Shown: piece after piece, positions 1-14,232 of the stretch | Numbering within the stretch: the stretch's first letter is position 1 | Layout of the letters: the number at the start of each line of letters is the position of its first letter | Assembly: GCF_014066305.1 (NCBI RefSeq) | Contig: NW_023501050.1 | Span: 744,001-808,000 of the forward strand | Reading direction: 5' to 3' | Length of the DNA: 64,000 bases | Source: Letharia columbiana | Taxonomy: Eukaryota > Ascomycota > Lecanoromycetes > Lecanorales > Parmeliaceae | The notes under the pieces: model-generated | Seen by the model: only the letters and a program-made list of their open reading frames with translations | Database searches by the model: none | What the model was told of the DNA's origin: nothing | Program-made: the position numbers and the translations under genes

Positions 1-1492
1 CAGCGATGACGCCGCTGAAGAGTGTGGCCATGGTCATGCAGGCGAGCAGTCGTAGTGGGACGAAACCAATGATGTTTGAATCGCGAGTGATGCGAAGGGT
101 GGTGTGGGTTTGTTTGTGGAGAGTGAGGGTCGGGAGAGAAGTGGGTGCTGGGGCATGGGGGTTTTGGGTTTCGGGGGTCGGGCCCGGGCGGTGGTTGATG
201 CCGGGCGTAGGGGCCGGAGTCCCGTAGGGCGGGGAGGAGAGGGCGGAGGAGTCGTCGGAATGAGAGCGGGTTCGGCGAGGGGTTCGCTTTGGAACGGAAG
301 CTGGCGGTTTGTCTGGCCTGGAGCCCAAGTGTGCAGGCGGCGAGGGGCTCCTCGCTCTCTTTGTAGGCTTAGGTGTCCTACGGGGACGTTCTTTCAACGC
401 TGGTGGCTCGGATGAAGCGACCGGTTGACGCGTACTGAACTTGATTGGCGTTGGAGGAGGAATGGCGGTAGGATCAAAGGCCTTTTTGAACCTGTCGTAG
501 AAATATTGTTGATCTTCTGTTGCACTTGGGTGAGGGTCCTGATCCTCTTCATCGTCCGATGACGACGACAAGCTTGGATCTTCGTCGACTTCGGGCAGAT
601 GCTCGGTCAAGCTTGACGCTGTCTTCCTCGCGCTGGCGGGCTGACTAGAGTAGGCGACAACCCTCTTGACGCGCCCTTCACCAGAGCCGAGCCAAAGACG
701 ATATTGGTATCGACGTGGATGACCCACGTGCTTGCCCATTAGAATAAACCTCTTCCCATCCAAGTCCAGAGTCGGGTAGTCATCCACAGAATTCCAAATC
801 CGGTACACCACCTCCGCTTCTGTTGAAGTGGCCGAGAACTGACCGTCTTGCGTAGCAAGAAGAACGTGTCTGCGGGGCTTCTTAGTCTTATGGATCACGA
901 AAGGAGGTCTAGAATCCGCGTAGAGCGCTTTCGCTTCCTCGAGATATTCCACTGGGAGATCGTGACCAAGGCTGTTGGCTGTCGCACTAGTCAAGGTATC
1001 GTACTGGGTCATTGGTAGCTTTGCTGCAGCAGGAGACTCGGTTCTTGGACCTAGAACACTCGTGTATTCCCCATTGATGCATGAGAACGCCAACGGCAGA
1101 TCTTCAAACTCATCCTCTACTCCTGTCCAAGAACAGTAGACCCATTTTGCACCGCTAATGCACCCCTTGTTGGGAAAAGACTGGACAATGAATCTCTCAC
1201 CATTGAGATCTAGAGTCCAATAGATCCCATCGAGGGCGAGTGCACCCCAATGTTTGGCGACCAGATCGGTTCGGATTGCTAGAGGAGGTCGTTGACCGTC
1301 TTTGGCAACGAAGACGGCCCTCCTAGATCCTTTAGAGCTGTTGCCCGGAGTAGTCACGAAGGGAGGCTTGCTATTCTCGTAGATTCGTTTGGCCTCGGCC
1401 AAGAATTTTGGAGCGTGGTCTGCTGGCAGTTTGGTCGTGTCAAGTGCCGGGTCCTGTCCCACTCCTAGTGCTGCAGGTGCGTTGACGTCCAT
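1..1492 (-). CDS. Uncharacterised protein with internal duplication, 3' end off the window
   Basis: An open frame starts at the ATG at 1490-1492 and runs without a stop to the left edge, giving 497 residues so far. I do not recognise the family. Two related blocks are visible: residues about 30-115 (LAEAKRIYENSKPPFV ... LDLNGERFIV) and about 182-270 (LEEAKALYADSRPPFV ... LDLDGKRFIL). Between them is a Trp/Cys-containing linker. Residues about 280-450 are rich in Ser, Pro, Arg and acidic clusters and look disordered. The last visible block (IIGFVPLRLLACMTMATLF) is conserved-looking and hydrophobic. No intron is needed. The length without stops, in a region of balanced composition, makes it a real gene; function is unknown. 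Confidence 0.8.
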   Translation of the reverse strand, partial: MDVNAPAALGVGQDPALDTTKLPADHAPKFLAEAKRIYENSKPPFVTTPGNSSKGSRRAVFVAKDGQRPPLAIRTDLVAKHWGALALDGIYWTLDLNGERFIVQSFPNKGCISGAKWVYCSWTGVEDEFEDLPLAFSCINGEYTSVLGPRTESPAAAKLPMTQYDTLTSATANSLGHDLPVEYLEEAKALYADSRPPFVIHKTKKPRRHVLLATQDGQFSATSTEAEVVYRIWNSVDDYPTLDLDGKRFILMGKHVGHPRRYQYRLWLGSGEGRVKRVVAYSSQPASARKTASSLTEHLPEVDEDPSLSSSSDDEEDQDPHPSATEDQQYFYDRFKKAFDPTAIPPPTPIKFSTRQPVASSEPPALKERPRRTPKPTKRARSPSPPAHLGSRPDKPPASVPKRTPRRTRSHSDDSSALSSPPYGTPAPTPGINHRPGPTPETQNPHAPAPTSLPTLTLHKQTHTTLRITRDSNIIGFVPLRLLACMTMATLFSGVIA

Positions 1493-1942
1493 GACTGACA
1501 GAAGGCTTAAATCTGGTATATGTTAGGACGTAGAGGCCCTAGTAGATCTTTTTTCAACTGTAGAGTGCTGGCGGAGAATCTCTGGTGCACACTTAATGTT
1601 CAGAAAGTGAGATTTGTCGATGGCTGAGTTTCTGAGGGGTTGGATGGTCGATCTACGTAGGCTTATGCCAGTTCAAGGCAAGTTTACAAGCCTTTCAATG
1701 CAATTGCTTGACTTCAAGCGTGAAGGTAGAGTGTACGAGGCTGCGTTTGGGTTGGGTGGTAGAAGTTGAAAGGCTGGTACAAACAGGCAAACAAGAGCGA
1801 GGTACCTTAAGGCCGTTACCCGAGCGCTAGCGGATAATTTCACTCCAACATATTACCTACCTTACCGGTATTATATCGCTCCGGCTTCAATGACTACCTA
1901 CTCAAGAAACAGCTCTACCATTGTGAGCGAGCACGCGAACAT
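1493..1942. other. Intergenic, no gene seen
   Basis: This is the 5' flank of the left-edge gene and the 3' flank of the transporter pseudogene. I see no supported coding frame, RNA or repeat in it. Confidence 0.6.
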
Positions 1943-3105
1943 TCAGATCCCGCAATACGAGATGATCCACTTGTACCTCCATGTTTCAAACTCATGCAGA
2001 GACGCAGACTGCACAGTCAATTGAGCACTTATCGGCCCAGTAATCACTTTTCCTACGCCTTTCAAAAACGTGCATGTCCCAGATGCCATCAAGGCCACCG
2101 TCGGATCATCGATCAGCTCTAGACCCATTTTCGCTCATAGTACCATGTACACTCCGCCAAGAAAGCTAAAGAGCAATGAGAGGGTGATTGGAGGTGGAAG
2201 ACACAAGAGGCAAAGTGCAAGATGAACGCGAAGATTTCGATAGGCCAACGGTTGTCTGAGGTAGCTGGTAGCGATCTGGCCGAAGACTTGAATCAAGGGA
2301 TAGACGGCAAGGAGAAGAGTGCTGGTCGAAGGGCTGTAACCGAGGAAGTCAACGTAGGAAGGCAGATACGATGTTCGAAAGACGGGGCCAAGGGGTTTCA
2401 GGAAAACAGATGCTGCAAAGAAGTAGAAGAGCGGCTTTCGTGGGAAAGCCATGTCAATCCTCCGTCTTCCGCTTGACTTAGAGGCTGGTAGCCTGCCTTT
2501 AAGCACCAGCAGCACCATGCCAGTTAGTACCACCATAGCTACCGCAAAGGCACCTAGAGTCGGAACGTAGCCATATGTATTGAGCAGAGGTGCCCACATG
2601 AAAGGCATTGAAGTTCCACTGACACCCATAGACGCCCGCATGATTCCCAAAGCCAAACCCCTCTTCACCACGAATCACTCATTGAGCATACTTATACTGA
2701 TAAAGTACATGGTCGTAAAGCGGACACTGTAGAGCGCACCTTGCGTAGCGATCAGAACTCTACTCGTTTCTGCAAAGCTGACCGCCCCGAGGCTCAATAT
2801 AGATACAGCCCAGCCTACCCAGATCATGTGGAGGGGCACCAAGGTAGACGACGCTGGTGGTCAGCGTACCGATAACGGGTATGTTCTGATTGCCACGAAA
2901 GGGCTCGTGCGCGGTGTAGTACACTTGGAAGACACCGAAGAGAAGGGCGAAGCCTATGTGGGAGATTAGTGGATACAAACATAGAGAGGGTGTCGACAGT
3001 ACTGACAACATTGGAAAGCCTCTATCATAAAGACCTGGAAGAGGATTCTCCACGCCTGGGCACTTCCATTGATGGGAGGTAGTGCTTGGTCATCCAATTC
3101 CGATT
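1943..3105 (-). pseudogene. MFS monocarboxylate-type transporter, broken
   Basis: Consecutive fragments read as one fungal monocarboxylate-transporter-like MFS protein: LPPINGSAQAWRILFQ, then after a 53-nt intron (2954-3006) FGVFQVYY ... IPVIGTLTTSVVYLGAP, then WVGWAVSILSLGAVSFAE, MLNE-stop-FVVKRGLALGIM, and GGVYMVL-stop-AKMG. Three kinds of damage are visible. After LGAP a deletion shifts the frame. The TGA at 2675-2677 replaces the Trp of the usual NEWF segment. The TGA at 2135-2137 replaces Trp in VLW. The 3' end stops near 1943, well short of a normal 12-helix protein. An upstream hydrophilic frame (to about 3240) may be the cytosolic N-terminus. It is non-functional as read; a sequencing error could not explain all three lesions. 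Confidence 0.8.
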
Positions 3106-4166
3106 CACGCTAGTTTGACGGCCGGGCATTGATATGACTTCCAAGTTTGGCCTGTGCTGGAGCCTGACTGACCGACGGTAAGGAGATCTAAGGGTACATG
3201 CTGAGGCGATGCCTCTGATTCAGCGGTTGAAGTCATTGTATGGGGCGGAAAGCCTGTGCGGCCGAGGTCTCTAGCTCTGTGGTCATAGTCATCGTCTAGT
3301 TTGGGTGGCTTGTGGCTCCCAGGTCGCTGGCTCATGAGGGGTGAGCCCAGATTGCTAGCTCTGTCGTCGTAGACACCTCCTATGTAAATACTCGTTATTA
3401 GGCCGAGAGACCCAGAAGGTCGGCGAGGGAACAACTCTTCGTCGTCATCGTGTCACACAAGCTCGCCCAGGACCCATGCCAGATGATGCCTGCATGAGTC
3501 CTTCACAGGACCTCATACCTAGTGAGCCAGCTCATTGGGGTACTGGTACCAGGTTGAAAAAGTAAGTCATTTGAAAGGAATTGAGTAAAATGCTAGACTA
3601 GAGTACACAGCTGTGATTATGGGAAAAAAAAAGGAAGAACAACCAGCTGCGCGAGATTTGTGGCTCCTTCCATACAAGGCGGCTCGGAGAAAACCACGCC
3701 GCACTTGAGCGCTTCTGGCAATTCTGCACGACATCAACCACCGTTTCTTTCTCCTCCTCCCGTCCATAAGACAAAGCTCCAGGCCTAATCTTGTACAGAA
3801 TGATGAGGACTTTCCGGTGGAAAAGTATTATGGTGGAACATGCAATGATCGAGGGTCGTACAAAGGGGACTGATGATGCTAAACTATTACAAGTCTGTAT
3901 GTTTTTGGAAGTCAAAGCGTCCGGAGAAAATGGCTTCAGAACATCTGAGTGAAGAATGTAAGAGAAATGATCCCGAACACGTCTGAGGCCTTTAGAACAT
4001 GTTGAATCTGCACGTTGAGCAGAACGGCGGTTCGTGGAAGTGACTGATACAAGATTTCGAACATGATGGGCTAGCAGCATTGGAATGTTGAGAGACTCTG
4101 GAACTGGGGGGATTCTGGAACTGGGAGAGCATAGTAGGAGCGCTGCATGCGGCTGAAATCTGTCGC
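3106..4166. other. Intergenic, no supported gene
   Basis: The left part (3106-3434, minus) has a hydrophilic open frame with two similar segments (DDRASNLGS, DHRARDLGR) that may be remains of the transporter's N-terminal tail. The rest shows no supported feature. Confidence 0.5.
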
Positions 4167-6761
4167 TTATGATTCGATGTCTGCTGTACCGTGGACATTG
4201 TGCCGGGTGCGCTTCTTGGCTGGCGGTGCCGCATCAGTGGACTTGCGCTTTTTATCGGCGGTGGAAGCAACTTTGCGAGGTGCAACGGTGGCACGTGGTG
4301 TAGCTGGCTTGTGCTGGGCCTTTTGACCGTAGTTAGTATCTTTCGGATCATCCGGTGTATCGCTGCTGGGTCCGCTGACTGCGCTGTTGGGTGCACTGAT
4401 CGTGTCTTCGTCCCGCTGAAGCTGGAGACCGTGTTAATAGTACTTTTAGTTCAGAGCAGAGGTCAACATACCATTGGAACAGACGTGACTTCGGCCCCTG
4501 CACCGGGGTAGAAGCCGGCTTGATAGCCTGCCACGACGCCGGTCGATGAGGCAGCGATGGCTACGGACCCATTGGCAGATGTCTTGAGCGCTAATGAACC
4601 CTGTCTTGGTCTTGCGTCGGCCGCACCCCGGGCAATGAGGGCTTTGGCGGCATCTGCAGACACTGCAAACCCTTTCTTCGGATCGATGATAGGCATCCCA
4701 CGACGACCTTTCGGCTTGGGAGGGGACTGCTTTCGGTCTTCGTTGGTCATGAAATCCGTACCCGCCTTCATTGCAGCTTGACTAATGACCGAGGTTGGAA
4801 GGTTCGCTTCAGCGATCTCATCAGCATACCAAGTCTTTTTCTTATCGGCCTTCGGTGTACGACCACGCTGGATTGTTATCAGCCCAAAGAAACTCCATTG
4901 ACCAGATTAGAACAGCCCACCTTTTTTGATTCAGGAGTGTTAATGGTCTGGATTTTGCGCTCTGGAGAATTTGTGTCGCCATCTGGATGCCGGAAAGTAC
5001 CATTTCGATTGGCCGTTTGAGACAATGCTCTACCATATTCCTGTCTGAGGTTTGATGGGTTCCAAACAGATGGAAATGGTCTCGCTTGCAGCGTCGGCAC
5101 AGCTAGCTCGGTCATCCCCTCAAATCTTGCCTGGGATGGCGTCCAGGGACGTAGGTCCTGTGGCATATAACCATAGTGGATGCTGCCGAATGGCGCTGCT
5201 CTCTGGCCAGTGAGGGACGGGATGAGACCAGGCGCTACCGGATTTTGGGGTCTCGGAACATGAAATCTTGCAGACCACTGCGTCAAGAATCTTTCATTCT
5301 CGTTGTTCATGTTCATGATGATCACTTGATTACGAGCGTAACAGTTGTACACAGCTTCTAGCGTTTGTGGCACGAGGCCTGGATCTAGGAAGGTTGGGCT
5401 CATCGGAGTTTGCGGTATATGGAGTCCTGATAGAAGCTCCTCGTCAGCTCCCAGCTGCCAGCATCTCATGATTAGGGAACATGTCAACCATACCTTGCTG
5501 CATAAAATTGATACGAGCGTTCAGAGTTCCTCCGGACAAAGGTGGACTAGGGGCATAGAGATGTGGCGAAGCTGGGACTAGGGATTGTTGATGTCGTTGA
5601 TATGCTATCATCGAAGTCTGGACAGGTGGCTGCAATGGTTGAGGGCGGGTTTCTGGCTTAGGTTCGGAATGACAATGTTGTTGTGGTTGCGAGTGCAGTT
5701 GGTGGAAATGCTTCTGCTTGCGCTCTTGCCAGAAGTTGTACAGCTTCACGCGCTCGACGAGCAAGTATTCGTCAAGAGTGCGCTGTGTCTGGTATTGCGC
5801 ATTCTTCTCTGCGCACAATTCCTCGTGATCAGTGCTGGAGGAATGGCCAGTCTCGCGCATGCCCTCGTCAAGCATCTTTTTAGCTTTGAGACGAGAGGCT
5901 GCAAAGAGATTCTGCGCCTCGGCTTCATCGATGGGCTCATCGCCTAGCTTCCAGCCCGGAGGGGTCAGTAAGTCCCCTAGATGTCCCACTCCTGGGATGC
6001 GATGACTGGGTCCAATCTGGTCAGCGCGACGATCGTATATGTTGAGAAGTGGCGCTGGGTCTTTTCTCTTTTTTGGGCTCGTTTCTTGGCTGTCTCCATT
6101 GAGTAAGCCTGATTGTGCAGGAGGGAACACCGATACACTCTCTGTTACCTGCGCTGGACGTCCGGGAAGCGCCACTGGAGGTTGGTTGGTTTGACTAGGA
6201 GCGAGATCCTTCAAAGTCTCAGCGATGCCAGGAAGCTGCGTCACTGGTAGTGGCTCGCGCATGTCGTCCGCGTTGGTTGATTCCATTGGCGGAGCCTGGC
6301 GTTGCGTGGTGGTGGTAGTGATAGGTGACGGGACATTGTGGAGACCTGCTCCGAACCCTGCGGGTGGGCTACCAATGCCTCGACCAGCTGACGCTATACG
6401 GCTCCAAGTCAACCGACGTTTGTGAAATCGGTTTACGAAAACACTCTTCGATTCAGAACACTCACGGCTATCAACAAGACTGGCCACTCTCAATCGTCCT
6501 CGCTTATTCAAACTTGCTGGGCTGAAGGTTTCAGCGCTGCTCGTGCTGGAAAAGCTGTTAGGAACTCTCTAATAGTTGGGGTGAATTGACTCCGACTTAC
6601 GGCGGAGTGTTCAACTTGTTGCCATTGCCCTCGATGTTGTTAACAGTGTCTTTGTTAGCCGCTGTCATTCCATGGCTCGGACTCGCGCTCTCCATGATTG
6701 ATAGCTTGCTTGGTGTTCGTAATCGTGTGGGCTGAGGGTTGTGGGTTTTGTTTGGCTCCAT
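4167..6761 (-). CDS. Six-exon gene, probable nuclear protein of unknown function
   Basis: I join exons 6601-6761, 6466-6545, 5494-6393, 4921-5447, 4472-4867 and 4167-4421. All five introns (46-72 nt) have GT/AG ends and phases agree, giving 772 residues. The ATG at 6761 is preferred over an in-frame ATG at 6695 because it is upstream and in frame. The N-terminus is Pro/Thr-rich. Residues about 215-310 carry a charged, probably helical stretch ([17 protein letters not shown] ... [20 protein letters not shown]) followed by a Gln/His/Pro-rich run. The C-terminus is strongly basic, with NLS-like clusters ([23 protein letters not shown]). No catalytic domain is seen. Chromatin or transcription work is only a guess from the basic tail. 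Confidence 0.75.
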
Positions 6762-7211
6762 GCTGAAATAAAATTGTTACGACTAGGTGAACGCTAAGCT
6801 TCGTGTTGTAGAAGTGAAGCAATGCGTCCCCTCAATGAATTACTGCCGTGTTCAATTCATCACGATGGTTCAAGAGGGAGATTGCTGATGTTTTGGAAGT
6901 ATTGGACTGGCAATCTTAATGCGTATCGATAAGGTGGAATTGGAGCGCAAAGCCGGCCGATGTCAACACAAGCTATTATAGTCACGTTTGCAAAGAATCT
7001 TCATCACGTTGCTAAGCATACGGTTGCAGATAGCTATATGGGGTATCACATCTGATTGCAAGCTAGCTATTCTGAGAAGGAAAAGGAAGGTTGCTGTCTG
7101 CACGCCAAAGTCTATCTCGTGGTCGAAGATCGCTCTCACATCTCTGCTTGAAATGTTGGAGAGAGACACAGATGGGAGTTTCTAGTAGTCTTGCTCGTGC
7201 GAATGGGTAGT
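6762..7211. other. Intergenic between tandem minus-strand genes
   Basis: This holds the 3' flank of the helicase and the 5' flank of the six-exon gene. A TTTATTTCAG just upstream of the ATG at 6761 may be the end of a 5'UTR intron. Nothing else is seen. Confidence 0.5.
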
Positions 7212-9293
<2,082 letters not shown>

Positions 9294-12200
9294 GGTGACG
9301 AGATTCAAGTATGGAGTTCTGCACCAGAAAGTTAGCTAGTCTTCTGGAATGGTTGTATTGACAAGTGAACAGTCAACAATGATTCGGGAAGGAATGCACT
9401 TGAAGCGGGACGAAGACTGGAAAGATGGATATGATAGGTGGAGGAAGAACTTGACAGTCCTGTGTTGGGCTCTTAATTCTGATCTCTGATCTCGAATGGC
9501 AAAGGTGTTTCGGTGGCAAACTCAACGCGTCGACCTCTGGCTGTAATGGCTTTCTCGACCGCGGAAGTGAGGTGAGCAATAGTAATTGCAGGTGATGAGA
9601 TTGATGGAGAAGATCGAGGTGTGATTGATGCGAGACGGCAGAGATGAAGTAGATGAGCTTTTGGTGAAGGTGTGAGGCAAAAGGACTGTGAGTGTATCAT
9701 ACCTTGACTAGTGGTTTTCACTGTGGCAAGCAGACTATTGGTCTACTTGTAAGAGCGTGACGGACGCTCTGGTATCCTGTTTGACTGGGTAACAAGAGTC
9801 CTGACGTGGTGCAAGTCCTGTTTGGCTGATCGTCAAAGAAGAATAAAGATGTGTAGAGAAGAAGTAGAAGTTTTCGAGCAGCAAAGGTTTTAAGCAGTAT
9901 GCCCGCTGCACTCGGCTATTCCGAATCCCGTGATATTCACTCTAACAAGTTGGACTTTTGACCCGGCCTCAGATTTCCGCTTATTAGCCACCCAATTGTG
10001 AGATACTCTAGTTTTCACACTCCAATAGCCACGCTGATAGACCAAATTGGCCATCCTATACTACTTCCTCATTGGCGAAACTCAGTATGTACCAAGGCTT
10101 GAAGAAGCGGTGCCTCCTCCAGCTGCCGCCAAGATGCTGGTCACCAGCTAGACTCAGACCCTATCCTCGGAATCTGAAAATACCCCCAACGAAGAAAAGA
10201 ATTCAAAAGAATCGAAATAGCTCTGAAAACAAAGCATCAGTATCTCCTGCATTGCATAAGGATGGTGCCCAAAGTACGAGAACAGAAAAGACACAAAATC
10301 AAAACATGCAGTGAGCAGACTTCGACGTACAGTGCTGCTCACAGACTTGCTTTCGCCTCTCTAAATCTAGGCCTTGCCCAGGCTTGTCAGCTGTATCGTC
10401 GACAATCTCCGCTGGCCGCTCTAGTGGTCAACCACCTCGCAGCGATTCCTGGGTGCTTTATTGGCAAAGCGATGAGGAGATTCGCATTGCCCTGCTCCGT
10501 GGCTGCTGCGATGGATGGAGTACTGTAGTTCCATCTCGTTTGAGGAATAAGATGTTGGAAAAGGCCGGGTGGAGGCATGGGGTGGAGAAGGTTGACTTGG
10601 TATGCCACAATGACACAGAGCCGGATGCGGATCCATGCTACTGCTCGTCGGATGACCACCGTGGAAGCCAATCTTCAGCACCCTTGCAGTTCAAGTCAAC
10701 AATCATCCGCCATCACGCTTCTTCGTGGAGAAGCTTCGAAATGATGGGATACTGGCAGCCCTGACTGACTTCGAATGTCGCTGAGAAGGGTGGTACGCTG
10801 TGCGTAGGAACGAATGACCCTATGTATGTCAGATGTTAGATGGTCAAGAATTAAACAAAAGCGTTGTGCTACACGCACGTGACACTGGAGTACGAGACTG
10901 CAGAGATGGCCGAGCACGCGTTTGGTAAGGTCATACCAGGACCAACGTCAGCAAACCCGGTCAGCTCGTTGCTTATGTTGTTAGCAGACCCTGCCTCAAA
11001 AGCTTTCATATTCATCATCACGGAATCGGAAAACGCAGTGACAACATTGGACGTACGTGGAATGTGAAGGCTTGTGGAGAATTTCCTATATACATTCGGA
11101 CACTCGCCAATCCCTGTCAAGCAAATCTTCCCCTTGAACCGGTACCCATCGACATCATGGCAATGATTGCCTGCCTTTCTAGGAGAGCACGTGGGTGCCA
11201 AGAATAGGGTCTTCGCAATTGTCAACGTTGTCAGGTATTCGGGGCATGGAAACTCTCACTCATTAGTGATCCTTCGTTATCGGTCACAGGCATTCCCATT
11301 CCCATACGACGATTGTCTTCCCGAGGTTTTCAAAGACCTGGGCGATCAAATCCGCCATGGTTACACGTCGATCTTGCATTCCTGGTCTTCGATGGTAAGA
11401 GCGCAGTCGAGGACGGAAATGCTTGGTGCATGATCATCGCCACCCAGACCCCAAGCCTTCTGGCTAACCATAGGACCGTCTTTGCGACAGAACCGAGGAG
11501 AAACAGAAGTTCTTTTGCGGCTGGTGAAGACACCGATGTCGAGCAACGTGGGTTATTTTTATATGTAAGGTGATGAGGTAAGTAGTGCAACATAGCACGG
11601 TAGTCGATGGTAGTGTATGAGAGATGTCACGCTCCTGATGAATCTGTACCCCACATATCGATAGGTCGAAGGTCTGGTATGAGGGTATGAGAAGAAAGTG
11701 GAGCATAAAGTCTGTAATCATGACTGCCTGTGTTGTATGGCTGAATGCTTTGAGAGATGATCTGTGGTACAGCTTCCCATGGAAATACCAAACGGCATAC
11801 CTGCGATAAGGACTCCGGCTCCATTGTCGATCTGGCGCTCTCGGGAGGGCACGAGCATAGACTACGGTATTGATCCGGGCTTTGAAGTCTGACGTGATGA
11901 AAGAGAAAGATGCTTTTGGGGTGTGGGATTCCCATTCTTTGATGTTCCATGCCATGGCTGGTTGGGCGGCTACGAGTCCCGTTTGCAATTTGAGCTCCGC
12001 TGTATTCTTGAGGGATTCTGAGTTCACAGCCCCCACAGCTTGTCCAGGACGCCTGTCTTGCATTGGCGCTCAGGGCTCGTTATGTATTTGTTGTAATTCC
12101 ACGCTGTGTGGTAGCGGACTCGAAGTGGACAGGCTCTTCGTGTTGCTTTCTCAAGTGTCTCACAAATTCACACGAGCAGGTGAGAGCGCGGCTACACATC

Positions 12201-12526
12201 AAGACAGCTGGCTGTAACACAAACGGATGCTTTCGTGCGGATGCGGCGATCTGCTACTGAGTTCGAGCTCGTCGAATCGTGCTGTGAGATTTTGTCGTCA
12301 CATCGAGGAAATCATGCCACCAGGCTGGTATGGTCAGTTATGATCGAGAAACGTGAAGGACTATGGGAACGAAGGAGTGTTGGTGACCCCGAGTTTCCCG
12401 AAGGCGGCCATGGCTGAATTATCTCTCTTGTAGATGGAACTGACCCGTGAAAGTGCTCGACGCTGACCTGAGAGTCAATAATTATTTGTTGTAATGTAAG
12501 GGTACGATCATCTTCCAGGGCTTTCA
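9294..12526. other. Long intergenic stretch without a supported gene
   Basis: The right flank of the helicase is its promoter. Open frames exist (plus 10384-10764, 126 codons; minus 11464-12063, 199 codons; minus 10869-11225), but none has a recognisable domain, intron structure or clear start context. The minus frame at 11464-12063 has the most protein-like segment (ARALPRAPDRQW ... RRYAVWYFHGKLYHR) and might be a relic. I do not call genes here. Confidence 0.45.
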
Positions 12527-14232
12527 TCACCTCCTCTTGAATTTTTTCATCTTATGTTCGTCACGAAGCTTCTGCATGCCGTGTGGGTAGGCTTTGAGAT
12601 GAGCTGGCGGCCAGCCAGGAGGACGTGCATTGGATTGGGAGCGTTTGTTGACCACAGGCTGAAACCCATCCTCCGCCACAGTGCTGAAAACACTTCCGAA
12701 CACTTGCGGGCGTTCATCATAGTCTGAATCGTAGTATTCACCATCGTCAGAGCTCTCAGATGAGGAGTCAGCTTGCAGGCGTTTCTTCGGATCCCAATCC
12801 TATGTGTTCTTGGAGTCATACTCCGCTGCAGCGATGCCGGAAAGCCATTGAACGCCTAGCAGCCGAACGATTGCTTTGGGTGTGTAACGGCTCAAGATCG
12901 CTGCCTCGATCTGGACAAGAGCCGAAACTTCTGGTTGAACCTGGGTCTCCATCGCAGAGTGGTTCGCCAGCCCAGCGTGCAGCATTGCCAGCCTAGCTAT
13001 CTCTTGCCGAAGTTCAGAGCCTCCTAGAAGAACGTCGCAGCTCCTCTTACGGAACATGCTGAATTGAAACACCTCCTTGAAGGACATGCTGGATCACGGC
13101 TCCTCCGAGGACAAGATGACCCGTCATCCCATCTTCCATCACCACCTGCAAACATGCCGCGTATATATATAGGATTGCCGTCACTCATAGGCGTCGGCAT
13201 CCCATCATTGGCACAAGATGCCAACCAAGCTTGGTGATAAGGACTGGAAAGCGTGTCAGCAAAAGCTCCTCGTATCATTGTTCTTAGGAATCAATTTTCT
13301 TACCACTCCTCTTCTCCAGCTGTCTTCTCTTCTCGAAAGCTGCAAGTAGGATCACCAGCAAAACTTACAATGGTGTCGTTGTCGTCATCAGTGTGTGAGG
13401 ATGTTATCAGTGTCATCAGTGTCATGTGTCTCCTGTCCCGCCAAGATGAAGGCATGATTGTCTTTCAGGCCCACCTTCTGCGCACCACCAGTCTCCCCGG
13501 GAATAATTCAAACTGCGAACACGCTTTGCCGATTCAATTGGCTTGCCATTGAGGATTGGTGTAAGTCTCGCGTCATTGACATGTTGGGGCTGTTGTCGAC
13601 GATCGTAAGGTCCTTGTCTGGTGTCGAATCCGCCACCGCCTCTACACATAGGCCGGGTTTGATGCATCTCGGTCCACTTGCGAGCTTCGTCGGCAAAGTC
13701 GCCACGCCAGCTCATGGGGTTGCTGCTGGCCATAGGGGTCCATCGGCCGTCGTTGGCATATCGTCGCTGCTTTCAACGGTCGTACGGTCCTTGTCGCGTG
13801 TTCAAGCGACCACCACCTCTGCGCATTGACCCGGTTTGATGCATCTCGTCGCCGTTTGGCATCACCCCACTTGCCAGCTCCATCGGCAAAGCCGCCACGT
13901 CCGTTCCTGGAGTTGCCGTTGCCCATGGGGGTCCATCGGCCGTCGTTGGCATATCTTCGCTGCTTTCGACGGTCGTACGGTCCTTGTCGCGTGTTCAAGC
14001 GGCCACGTCCTCTGCGCATCGGCCCCGTCTGATGTCCCTCGTCACCGCTTGGGATCATCAGGGTGTTCATAAGCCAGCCGGGCGCTTGCGGCTTGGGCGT
14101 TGCCCGTGTTGCCAGCCACTGAAGCCTGTGGAGATCGCTGCAACATGGAGTCCACTGAGGGAGTTAGCCTTAGGTCGTACTTTCTTGAGTCTTTGCAGGG
14201 ACTTTACCTTCGAAGACACCGGCTGCGGGCAT
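12527..14232 (-). pseudogene. Decayed gene with tandem repeats and acidic/basic C-terminus
   Basis: A first exon (14208-14232, MPAAGVFE) joins across a 53-nt intron to VDSMLQRSPQASVAGN ... EHPDDPKR, then a TGA at 14042. In the next frame follow repeat units of the type HQTGPMRRGRGRLNTRQ / GPYDRRKQRRYANDGRWTPM / RGGFADGAGKWGDA. A frame change separates units 1 and 2, and one CGA (Arg) codon in unit 2 has become TGA. A fourth, weaker unit (ANDGMPTPMSDGN ... RGMFAGGDGRW) is at about 13120-13270. The C-terminal part starts near MSFKEVFQF (13087), is interrupted by TAG at 12800-12802 in place of a probable CAG, and continues as DWDPKKRLQADSSSESSDDG to the TGA at 12527. I know no family. It could be a live gene with odd introns, but several independent breaks argue for decay. 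Confidence 0.6.
13541..14045 (-). repeat. Tandem repeat of about 180-190 bp, three clear copies
   Basis: The anchor GATGCATCTCG (or GATGTCCCTCG) recurs at about 13661, 13838 and 14031, so the period is 177-193 bp. Each unit contains GTCCTTGTC(T/G)(C/G)GTGTTCAA-like sequence and CGTACGGTCC. The units encode an Arg/Gly-rich segment on the minus strand. A more degenerate fourth unit lies near 13120-13270. Confidence 0.8.

Noticed and set aside
9294..9308. Start of the helicase five codons upstream (MNLVT...)
   Set aside because: The upstream codon is TTG, not ATG; the first ATG is at 9293.
11464..12063. 199-codon minus-strand frame as a gene
   Set aside because: No domain, start context or introns; overlapping frames on both strands are of similar length, so chance is likely.
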